NCBI RefSeq assembly: GCF_031755915.1
Contig: NC_083389.1
Location: forward strand, 496,001 to 560,000
DNA from: Ziziphus jujuba
Lineage: Eukaryota > Streptophyta > Magnoliopsida > Rosales > Rhamnaceae
DNA: 64,000 bases
Reading direction: 5' to 3'
In this document: in pieces, positions 22,056-31,653 of the stretch
Position numbering within the stretch: position 1 is the first letter of the stretch
Layout of the letters: the number at the start of each line of letters is the position of its first letter
Notes under the pieces: generated by a model
What the model saw: the letters and a program-made list of their open reading frames with translations, nothing else
The model's database searches: none
Told to the model about the DNA's origin: nothing
Program-made: the position numbers and the translations under genes

Positions 22056-23178
22056 TGATGTGATTCCGCCCGAGCCCGCTCCACCGATAACCCGCTAGGG
22101 TGCTGACTTGACATGGATGAAGACTAGGCCAATCACAAGAGCTCAAATTAAGAGATTTAAGGAAAACCTGGGAGTATTTATACATGGGGTAATCAATCTC
22201 AACAGAGCTTGTCCATACTTGAAGATACAAAGCCTATTCTAAGCATCCAAGTGGTGGAAGCCGATACGGACCCGGGTGATGGTTTTGGTACATTTTTGGA
22301 GTCCGGGAAGCATGAAATGGTTCCAATGATTTATGGGTTCAATACATATGCCTAAGAGGTCATGGAGTCAAGTTAAAGCAGCCTCAAATGCAATAAAAAA
22401 GGGCTTGTATGGACAGCATCAACAATTTGGCCGAATTTGCTGTATTGCTTGCTGGCTTTACTATATTTTACTGTATTAGCCTTTTCTTATTTTTCCAAGA
22501 ATGGGCAACATGTGGGCCTTCATATTCAGCTTATTTGGCATCCTAAAAAGCACCTAGAAGCTGATTTGGAGCTCAAAGAGGTCAAAGATTGATCAAAGTC
22601 AATTTGATCAAAAACGCTAGCATTTTTAGTTTCGTAATTTATTTTTATTTTTTGTTTTAGGAAACTACCATTACTTTTTGGCTTTTATTTATTTATTTTC
22701 TCAAAAAATAACTTTAGGAAGGTTTTTATTTTATTCTTTCCATTGTAAATTAATTAATTCCTAATTTAATATAAAGGAATTAATTAATCAAACTTAGATT
22801 AGGAAAGGAAGTATAGTTTCGGCCAACTAGGTTTCTTTATGTGTGTGGCCGGTTTTTTCTAGGGACTTTAGGGTTTATTTTGTTTCTTTCAAACCTATTT
22901 AAAGGCTTATTTTTCAATAAGAATATAACTTTGATTTGATTAAGAAAATACTTGTGAGATTCATTATCTCTTTGTTCTTTGAGAACACCTAAAACACCAT
23001 TAGAGAATTGGTTGTTTTAGCTTGACTTATCAATAGGTTTTCCATCCCCTCTTGTGGCGTCTACATTATACCAAGGTTTCTAACCACAGGTTGGTTAGGG
23101 GTTGAGGTCAATTCCATTAGAACTTGAACTTAATTAAAATCCGGGCTAATATAATACGGGTTTAGGAGCAGGTCGTCC
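22056..23178 (+). mobile_element. LTR closing array unit 3, probably the original rpl2 insertion
   Basis: Its tail from about 22850 differs from the unit 1 and 2 LTRs (GGCCGGTTTTTTCTAGGGAC, CAATAAGAATATAAC, CCCCTCTTGTGG). It ends GGTCGTCC, lacking the last about 13 bp of the LTR. The plastid rpl2 then resumes with CCATGGGGG. This outer border was not replaced by unequal exchange. Confidence 0.85.
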
Positions 23179-23317
23179 CCATGGGGGTGGTGAAGGGAGG
23201 GACCTAATTGGTAGGAAAAAAACCATAACCCCGTAGGGTTATCCTGCACTTGGAAGAAGAAGTAGAAAAAGGAATAAATTTAGTGATAATTTGATTCTTC
23301 GTTACCATAGTAAATAG
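23179..23317 (+). pseudogene. rpl2: plastid rpl2 pseudogene, 3' end
   Basis: It continues rpl2 exon 2 after the array. The frame reads HGGGEGRDLIGRKK, then TAG in place of the tryptophan of TPWGYPALG, then GYPALGRRSRKRNKFSD and a final stop at 23315-23317. Only a few codons around VDHP were lost at the insertion. Confidence 0.9.
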
Positions 23318-23362
23318 AATTTGTTTCTTCGTTTTTATGAAGAAAAAAAGGAGTAATTAATT

Positions 23363-23647
23363 TTGACACATTCACTAAAAAAAAATAAAAATCCTTTTGT
23401 AGCGAGTCATTTATTAAGAAAAATAAATATGATTAACACAAAAGCATAAAAAGAAATAATAGTCACTTGGTCCCGAGCATCTACTATTATACCGACAATG
23501 ATCGGGCATACTATTGCTATCCATAATGGAAAAGATCATTTGCCAATTAATATAATAGATCATATGGTAGGACATAAATTGGGAGAATTTTCACCTACTC
23601 TAAGTTTTTGAGGACATGCAAAAAATGATAATAGATCTCATCGTTAA
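23363..23647 (+). pseudogene. rps19: plastid rps19 pseudogene (ribosomal protein S19)
   Basis: S19 binds the head of the small subunit. The start is TTG (23363) where plastids have ATG or GTG. An A-run insertion near 23380 shifts the frame. Downstream, [37 protein letters not shown] and HAKNDNRSHR are readable before TAA at 23645-23647. rpl2 before it and rpl22 after it match plastid order at the IR/LSC border. Confidence 0.9.
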
Positions 23648-23711
23648 TAATTTTTTAATAAATACGAAAAGTGAATATAGTTTTATTGTTCATTAGTGAG
23701 AGGTAAACCTT

Positions 23712-24282
23712 ATGGGAAAGAAGAAAAAGACAGACCGATGTATAGAAAAATACGCTATAGGTGGATTTATAGATATGTTTGCTCACAAAGTTGAAGAGTA
23801 ATTGATCAGATTCGTGGGCATTCTTATGAAGAAACACTTCTGATACTCGAACTCATGCCCTATCGAGCATGTGCTCCCATTTTAAAATTGGTTTCTTCTG
23901 GAGCAGCAAATGCTAATCACAATAGAGGTTTCACCAAAGCAAAGTTAAAAATTAGTAAAGCAAAAGTCAACGAAGGCATTACTGTGAAAAAAATTAAAAC
24001 ATCGAGCTTGGGGATGAGGTTATCCAATAAAAAGACCCACTTATCATATAACTATTGTACTAAAACATACAGCTGTATACTATTATACAGACTACTTAAA
24101 GAACAAAATTGTCTTTCAAGAATTTTAAGGTTAAGGTTAAATGACAAATATTTTTCTATAATAAAAATACAAATAAAATATGCCATATTATGCTTAGAAA
24201 AACATGGATGAATAAAAAAAAAGTACATTGATATGACATGTCATGATATGTATAGCAGTGGGGGACTATGGGACAAAAATAA
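23712..24282 (+). pseudogene. rpl22: plastid rpl22 pseudogene (ribosomal protein L22)
   Basis: ATG at 23712 is followed by lysine-rich codons and a shifted [20 protein letters not shown] region. Then comes the readable [35 protein letters not shown] and, near the end, MTCHDMYSSGGLWDK. The last codons overlap the rps3 start, as in plastids with the longer L22. Several frameshifts separate these pieces. Confidence 0.88.
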
Positions 24283-24917
24283 ATCCACTTGGTTTCAAAC
24301 TTGGCGCAACCCAAGGTCATCATTCTCTTTGATTTGCACAACCAAAAAATTATTCGGAGGATCTAAAATAAGATCAAAAAATACGAAACTGTATCAAGAA
24401 TTATGTACAAAAAAATATGAAAATATCTTCTAATGTCGAGGGAATTTCATGTATAGAAATTTAAAAATGAATCGATTTGATTCAGGTCATAATTTATATG
24501 GGATTCCCAAAGCTATTTATGGAACCTAGAAGAATCGAAGAATTATAGATGACTATACAAAAGGAACATAATTGTGTGAACTGAAAACTCAACATTGCTA
24601 TTACAAGATTTGAAAACCCTTATGGAAACCCTAATATTCTTACGGAATTTATAGCCGGACAATTAAAAAATAGAGTTTCATTTCGCGAAGCAATAAAAAA
24701 AGCTATTGACTTAGTTGAGCAGGCGGGTACAAAAGGAATTCAAGTACAAATTGCAGGGCGTATTGACGGAAAAGAAATTGCACGTGTCGAATGGATCAGA
24801 GAAGGAAGAGTTCCTCTTCAAACCATTCGAGCTAAAATTGATAGCTATTCATATACAGTTTGAACTATTTATGGGGTATTAGGCATCAAAATTTTGATAT
24901 TTATAGAAGAGGAATAA
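24268..24917 (+). pseudogene. rps3: plastid rps3 pseudogene (ribosomal protein S3)
   Basis: It starts MGQK and then TAA, because the A run after the fourth codon has changed length. The other frame continues HLVSNLAQPKVI. Later parts read [63 protein letters not shown] and a C-terminal YGVLGIKILIFIEEE before TAA (24915-24917). The second half is much better preserved than the first. It lies between rpl22 and rpl16 as in plastids. Confidence 0.9.
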
Positions 24918-25075
24918 TAGGCCTTTACTTGACTTATCTTTAGTTCTATTCTATCCATTCAGTAATAGAACAGAAAATGACAAATTCTTTCATTCTTTTT
25001 CTCTTAACTTAAAACAAAAATGAACAATTCTATAAGGTTGAATAAAAATTCGATTAATCATTTGATATAATTGCT

Positions 25076-26553
25076 ATGCTTAATGTGTGACTCATTGGTT
25101 TTTTTTAAGATTAGGATTCAAAAAAAGAAAGAAGTACCAGCCCATAGTATGAACTAATAACTATTATAGAACTAACATAGATATAGAACTAATAACCAAC
25201 TCATCATTTTGCATTATCTGGATATAAAAAACCGGTCGGGATATGATATATTGGTCATACCAACGTAGCAACTGAAATCTTTTCGCATAAACAAAGAACA
25301 AAAAAGAAAAACCTAATCTGAAAAAAAAATGCGGATAAATGGAAGGATGACAGAAAGAGAGAAAAATATATATATATATATCAATGATATATTATTCCAA
25401 TATGTAGGGTCTATGATTCATCTCATAACGAGGAATGTAATAAAGCATTAATACTGATTGGTCTATAACTATACAAAGCCATTCATAGAAAAAGAATCAA
25501 GAGCCCCGAGCTAATAAATACTGAGAGGATTGACTCGAGAACAAATCAAATTTTGTTAGGGGCTCCATTGTAGAAGTCAGACTTAACCATTAATCAAGAA
25601 GCGATGGGAATGATAGAACCTGTGAATACATAAGATTATATTGAAAATGAATCATAATGATTCATTGGGTAGGATGGTGGAATGAACCAGAAACCAATTC
25701 ATTTATTTTGAAAGGTCATGTCATAAACTAATCATATAATTGAATATTGAAAGAGTAAATATTTACCAGCAAAATTTTTGATTTTATTGGATTTCCAAAT
25801 TTTGGCCGATCTGATATGATAATAAAAAGCAAAACAAAATAAAGATTTGTTATAACCTTATATAAAAATGACTTTATCTATGCTATTATCTCTAAATGTA
25901 TCCCTAAATAAAAAATTATCTATAAATCAAATCCATGTTTAGGTATATATCAAAACAAGATATACAGGTTTCTAATAGATTAGATGAAATTTCAAAAAAT
26001 CTCACGAAACAATATATTTTTTAGTATATTATTCATTAAATACATAAATATAAATACATAGATATTATTTTTTAATCGTTTCAGTCGCAAGGAGCTGGAT
26101 GAGAAGAAACTCTCATGTCTAGTTATGTAGTAGAGATGGAATTAATAAACAACCATCAACTATAAGCCCAAAAGAACCAAATTCCATAAACAGCATAGAG
26201 GAAGAATGAAAGGAATATCTTATTGAGGTAATCGTATTTGCTTCGGTAGATATGCTCTTCAAGCGCTTGAACCCGCTTGGATCACATCTCGACAAATTGA
26301 AGCCGGTCAACAAGCAATGACACAAAATGTTTGCCGCGGTGGGAAAGTATGGGTACATATATTTCCAGAAAAACTGGTTACAATAAGACCTACAAAAACC
26401 TGTATGGGTTCAGGGAAAGGATCTCCTGAATATTGGGTAGCTGTCGTGAAGCCTAGTAGAATACTTTGTGAAATGAGCGGAGCCAAAAGGGCTATTTCAC
26501 TAGCGGCATCAAAAATGCCTATACGAACTCAATTCATTATTTTGGTATCGAAA
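25076..26553 (+). pseudogene. rpl16: plastid rpl16 pseudogene (ribosomal protein L16) with group II intron
   Basis: The 9-nt first exon ATGCTTAAT at 25076 is followed by a GTGTGAC group II splice motif and an AT-rich intron of about 1.1 kb. Exon 2 (about 26170-26553) reads GRMKGISY and then TGA in place of arginine (SYRGNR). It goes on with [46 protein letters not shown] and [11 protein letters not shown]. Seven residues around VPENIAR are deleted between EMSG and [10 protein letters not shown]. The stop is displaced, so the frame runs into spacer. Confidence 0.9.
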
Positions 26554-26694
26554 TGTAGAACCAAAAGAAAAGGTTTTTTGGATGAAATGAAAAAAATAAT
26601 TGCAGGTTTCCTTTTTTGTTTTGAACAAACAACATTTTTTTTTTTTTGTTTTCTTGCTTCGCCCTTTGTGTCAATTGAAAAAACTGATAAAAAA

Positions 26695-27060
26695 GTGATT
26701 CAACCTCAAAGCCATTTGAATGTAGTAGATAACAACGAAGCTTGAGAATTAATGTGTATTCAAATCATAGGAGCTAGTAATCGACGATATGCTCCTATTG
26801 GTGGCGTTACTATTGTTGTAATCAAGGAAGCAGTACCAGATACACTTTTAGAATGATCAAAAGTGATCAGAGCTGTAATTGTACATACTTATAAAGATCT
26901 TAAACGTGAGAACGGTATGATAATATGATATGATGATAATGCTGCGGATGTTATTCAAGAAGGAAATCCAAAAGGAATTCGAATTTTTGGTGCGATCACC
27001 TGGGAATTAAGACAGTTAAATTTCACTAAAATAGTTTCATTAGCGCCTGAAGTATTATAA
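26695..27060 (+). pseudogene. rpl14: plastid rpl14 pseudogene (ribosomal protein L14)
   Basis: GTG stands where ATG is expected (26695). The frame stays colinear to the end and reads [61 protein letters not shown] and [25 protein letters not shown], then TAA at 27060. At least three TGA stops interrupt it, after NNEA, after DTLLE and after GMII. All fit loss of CGA/CAA-type codons. Confidence 0.92.
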
Positions 27061-27324
27061 GAAGAGACCATAACATAATTAGTATAATTAATTATAACAT
27101 AATTAATATAATTAACATAGTTATAATATTTAACTAAGTATTTACTGAGTATTTAACTGAAGTTGATTAAGATTATTTAGTAAATTGAGATTTATTATTA
27201 GTAGTAGATTGGTTGTGTCTCACGTATATGCCTTTAAGAATTCATAATTAAAAAATAAAGAAAAACAGAAAAAGAGCATGTTGATTATATCAAAATTTGA
27301 GTACAACAATAATATGAGTTTATC

Positions 27325-27730
27325 ATGAATAAAGACACTACTGCTGACATAATAACCTCTATACGAAATGCTGACATGAATTAAAAAAAGAACAGTTCGA
27401 ATACCATCTACTAACATTATTGAAAACATTGTTAAAATCCTTTTACTCGAATGTTTTATTGAAAACATGCTGAAACATCAGGAAAAGAACAAATATTTTT
27501 TTGTTTTAACCCTACGACGTAGAAGGAATAGGAAAGGACCATATAAAGCTGTTTTAAATTTAAAATAGATTAGTCGACTCAATCTATGAATATATTCTAA
27601 CTATCAATGAATTCCTAGAATTTTATGCGGAATGGGGATTGTAATTCTTTCTACTTCTAGGGGTATAATTACTTACAAAGAGGCTCGATTAGAAGAAATT
27701 GGTGGAGAACTTTTGTGTTATATATGGTAC
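27325..27730 (+). pseudogene. rps8: plastid rps8 pseudogene (ribosomal protein S8)
   Basis: It starts [19 protein letters not shown] and is followed by TAA. Further readable pieces are [68 protein letters not shown]. The normal stop after CYIW reads TAC. Neighbours rpl14 and infA match plastid order. Confidence 0.9.
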
Positions 27731-27857
27731 TGCTTCTGATATAGGAATTATATGCGGAACTTTCTTATTTGTGAAAAAAAAAAGAAAAAAAGAGAGACGG
27801 CGGTTTTCTAATATCACCCATCCCTATTAGTTGATACCTCAAGAAGTTTGATCTAAA

Positions 27858-28086
27858 ATGAAAGAAAAAAAAGGATTCGTGAAGGTTGAATTTCTGCATG
27901 ACTGCCCAATGGTATAGTCTAAATTCGTTTAGATAATGAAAATCTAATTCTCGATTATGTTTGAGGAACGATTATAAGTAGTTTTTTTATATGTATATGA
28001 TGAGAAAATTGAAACAAAAGTGAAGCAAGTTTTTATGATTCAACCAGCGGACGTATAGTTTATAGACTCTGAAAAAAGATTCCAGT
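27858..28086 (+). pseudogene. infA: plastid infA pseudogene (translation initiation factor 1)
   Basis: It starts MKEKKGF and is followed by a colinear but broken frame in which LHDCPMV, FMIQPADV and short neighbouring blocks align with IF-1. Stops occur after PMV and at several further places. infA is often already a pseudogene in the plastid of rosids, so some of the damage may predate transfer. Confidence 0.75.
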
Positions 28087-28208
28087 GATTAGATGGTTTT
28101 TTCAAATTCAACATTCATTTTTGGGGTATAGAATTCGAAGTTAAAAATGTTAAGCAACTTATTTTCTTAGAATAAGGAAAGTTAGAATTAAGTTAAGGAA
28201 TGATAAAT

Positions 28209-28321
28209 ATGAAAATAAGAGCCTCTGTGCATAAAATTTCTGAAACATGTCGATTGATTTGTAGGCAGGATAAATTATACTAATTTGTTCCAACCCGAGA
28301 CATAAACAAATATAAGGATAA
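28209..28321 (+). pseudogene. rpl36: plastid rpl36 pseudogene (ribosomal protein L36)
   Basis: The frame starts MKIRASVHKISETCRLICR, matching the 37-residue L36 (MKIRASVRKICEKCRLIRR). The second zinc-ligand cysteine has become serine, and a frameshift breaks the rest. infA precedes and rps11 follows. Confidence 0.87.
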
Positions 28322-28457
28322 TCTCTCTAAACTAAAAACGACTCTATAAATCTAAAGGAACCATTGTACAAATACATAAATAAAAATAAAGGATCTGTTT
28401 TGATATGAAATGGATATATCCATATATCTTTGACTTATATTTATGAGATGATAAAAT

Positions 28458-28875
28458 ATGGCAAAACCTATACCAAGAACTAGTTCACATAAGAATAGAT
28501 GTATTGGTTCACATAAAAATGCACATAGAATACCAAAGGGATTTATTCATGTTCAAGCACGTTTCAATAATACTATTGTGACTATTATAGATGTAAGGGG
28601 TCGGGCAATTTCGTGGTCTTCCGCTGGTACTTGTGGATTCAAGGGTACAATATGAGGGACACCATTTGCCGCTCAAACCGCAATGGGAAATGCTATTCGG
28701 ATAGTAATAGATCAAGGTATGCAATAGATAGAAGTTGTGATAAAAGGCCCTAGTCTCGGAAAAAGATGCGGCATTAAGAGCTATTTGTAGAAGTGGTATA
28801 CTATTAAGTTTCATACGAGATGTAACCCCTATGCAACATAATGGTTGTAGACGTCCTAAAAAAAGGCATGCATAA
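28458..28875 (+). pseudogene. rps11: plastid rps11 pseudogene (ribosomal protein S11)
   Basis: Starts [20 protein letters not shown] and continues [39 protein letters not shown] to TGA at 28653-28655, which replaces an arginine codon. The same frame then has GTPFAAQTAMGNAIRIVIDQ. A further stop and a frameshift follow near GPSLGK before the C-terminal CRRPKK-like end. Almost full length, clearly inactive. Confidence 0.92.
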
Positions 28876-28940
28876 AAATAAACATTGAATATATTTCAAG
28901 AGAAATAAATTATTCAATGATGTGATTAAATAATATTACT

Positions 28941-29901
28941 ATGGTTCATGAGAAGGTAACAGTATCTATTCAAACACTGCAGTGGAAGTGCGTTGAATCA
29001 CAAGTAGACAGTAAGCGTATTTATTATGGATGCTTTATTCTGGCCTCACTTATGAAAGACTAAGCTGATACAATAGGCATTGTGATTCAAATAGCTTTGC
29101 TTGGAGAAATAGAGGGAACATGTATCACATGTGCAAAAATTTGATAAAATACCATATGAATATTCTACCATTGTGGGTATTCAAGAATCTGTATATGACA
29201 TTTTAATGAACTTGAAAGAAATTGTACTAAGAATTAATCTTTATGGAACTCGTGATGCATCTATTTGTGTCAAAGGTCCCCGATATGTAATTGCTCAAGA
29301 CATCATCTTACCACCTTCTGTGGAAATCGTTGATAATACACAGCCTATTGAATTACAACTCGAAAGGCATCGTGGGTATTGTATTAAAATGCCAAATAAC
29401 TTTAAAGATGGAAGTTATCCTATAGATGCTGTATTCATGCCTGTTCGAAATGCCAATCATAGTATTCATTCTTATGCAAATGGGAATGAAAAACAAGAGA
29501 TACTTTTACTCGAAATATGGACAAATGGAAGTTTAACTCCTAAAGAAGCACTTCATTAGGCTTTCTAGAATTTGATTGATTTATTTATTCCTTTTCACAT
29601 GCAGAAGAAGAAAGCTTCCATTTAGAAAAAAACCAACACAAAGTTACTTTACCCCTTTTTAACTTTTCATGATAAATTGGCTAAACCACGTAAAAATCGA
29701 AACGAAATAGCATTGAAATCTATTTTTATTGAAGAATTAATTGCACCCCAGGGTCTATAATTGCCTTAAAAGGTCCAATATACATACATTATTAGACCTT
29801 TTGAATAACAATAAAGAAGACTTATAAAATTGAAACATTTTCTCATAGAAAATATAAAACATATATTGGACATTCTAGAAATAGAAAAGCATTTTGCATA
29901 A
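28941..29901 (+). pseudogene. rpoA: plastid rpoA pseudogene (RNA polymerase alpha subunit)
   Basis: RpoA assembles the plastid-encoded RNA polymerase. ATG at 28941 starts [20 protein letters not shown]. Broken pieces follow, then a 142-codon open stretch from 29131 ([67 protein letters not shown]). About 13 residues are missing after DNTQ. The C-terminal part shows HDKLAK and GILEKH-like remains up to TAA at 29899-29901. petD beyond is on the opposite strand, as in plastids. Confidence 0.9.
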
Positions 29902-30102
29902 ATTTTAATGGATTATTTCTTTTTTTTTTCTTAAAAAAAAGATAAAAATGAGTTTTGAATCTTTAGTACATTCCATATACTAGGAATAGATCCAAAATTT
30001 ATTTGAATAAATAAATGTATCTAGGGAGAATTCACTTTGAAGCGACTATTCCCTAGATACACACATCGTGTTTTTATTTATTTATTTCACAATTGAATCA
30101 GT

Positions 30103-30518
30103 TTAAAAAAGACCTAAAGTTGGGGATTTATCAATAGGTAATGTTGCTCCAATACCAAACCAAAGGCTACAGCGGTACCAATAAAAAAGACGATCGTCAC
30201 TACTGGATGAAGAAATGGGCTTTGGAATTTCTTAACATTCTCCAAAAAGGGTACTGTTAATAACTCCGTGGGTATGGAAACCATTAAAAGAATTCCTAAT
30301 AATTTGTTAAGCACCGTACGAAGAATTTGAAATACAGAAAAGAAATACCATTCAAGCAATATATCCAAAGGAGATGCAAATGGATCCATGGGTTCGCCAA
30401 TCATTGATGGTTCTAGAACTGTTAAACCTATGTTACATACAATAGTATCTAAAATTACTATCGGAAAAAATATATAAAAGATCATTGGGCCATGCGGGCT
30501 TTCCATAATAATTATACC
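30103..30518 (-). pseudogene. petD: plastid petD pseudogene, 3' part (cytochrome b6/f subunit IV)
   Basis: Subunit IV of the thylakoid cytochrome b6/f complex. From the element B junction the minus strand reads [54 protein letters not shown] and [13 protein letters not shown] 1-nt deletion near 30160 shifts the final GATLPIDKS...GLF. The membrane segments are recognisable. The rest of the gene lies 14.3 kb away at 44838-45655. Confidence 0.92.
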
Positions 30519-31653
30519 TGATACGAACCTAGGACGACCTGCTCCTAAACCCGTATTATATTAGCCCGGATCTCAATTAAGTTCAAGTTCTAATGGAATG
30601 GACCTCAACCCCTAACCAACCTGTGGTTAGAAACCTTGGTATAATGTAGACGCCACAATAGGGGATGGAAAACCTATTGATAAGTCCAGCTAAAACAACC
30701 AATTCTCTAATGGTGTTTTAGGTGTGCTCAAAGAACAAAGAGATAATTAATCTCACAAGTAATTTCTCAATCAAATCAAAGTTGTATTCATATTGAAAAA
30801 TAAGCCTTTAAATAGGCTACAAAGTCACGAAATAAAACCCTAAAAATAAAGAAAACCGGCCAACCACACATAAAGAAACCTAGTTGGCCGAAAGTATACT
30901 TCCTTTCCTAATCTAAGTTTGATTAATTAATTCCTTTATATTAAATTAGGAATTAATTAATTTACAATAGAAAGAATAAAATAGAAACCTTCCTAAATTT
31001 ATTTGTCCAGAAAATAAATAAATAAAAGCCAAAAAGTAATGGTAGTTTCCTAAAACAAAAAGTAAAAACAAATTAAGATACTAAAAATGCTAGCCATTTG
31101 ATAAAGTTGACTTTGATCAACCTTTGACCTCTTTGAGCTCCAAATGAACTTCTAGATGCTTTTTAGGATGCCAAATAAGCTGAATATGAAGTCCCACACG
31201 TTGCCCATGCTTGGAAAAATTAGAAAAGGCTAATGCAGTAAAATACAGTAAAGACAGCAAGCAATATAGCAAATTCGGCCAAATTGTTGATGCTGTCCGT
31301 ACAAGCCCTTTTTTATTGCATTTGAGGCTTCTTTAACTTGATTCCATGACCTCTTAGGCATATGTATTGAACCCATAAAGAATTGGAACCATTTCATCCT
31401 TCCCAGACTCCAAACATGTACCAAAACCGTCACCCGGGTCCGTATTGGCTTCGACCACTTGGATGCTTAGAATAGGCTTTGTATCTTCAAGTATGGACAA
31501 GCTCTGTTGAGATTGATTACCCCCTGTATAAATACTCCCAGCTTGTCCTTAAATCTCTTAATTTCAGCTCTTGTGATTGGCCTAGTCTTCATCCGTGTCG
31601 AGTCAGCACCCCAGCGGGTTATCGGTGGAGCTGGCTCAGGTGGAATCACATCA
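30519..31653 (-). mobile_element. element B 3' LTR
   Basis: 1135 bp, TGATGTGATTCC...CGTATCA on the minus strand. The polyprotein frame from the internal region enters it and ends at 31467 after PITRAEIKRFKDKLGVFIQ. The TATA-type core is near 30808-30820. Confidence 0.93.

Larger units (their letters stand above)
13847..23178 (+). repeat. three-unit tandem array: LTR piece + rpl23 + rpl2 + LTR
   Basis: Unit 1 is 13847-17306 (3460 bp), unit 2 is 17307-20249 (2943 bp) and unit 3 is 20250-23178, missing the last bases of its LTR. Each begins CAGGCCGATCAAGG. Units 2 and 3 share a 524-bp deletion with 7 bp of filler. They also share other substitutions against unit 1, and differ from each other at only a few sites before the last LTR's tail. 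rpl2 is cut at the same codon in each unit, and its missing 3' end follows the last unit. Confidence 0.92.
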
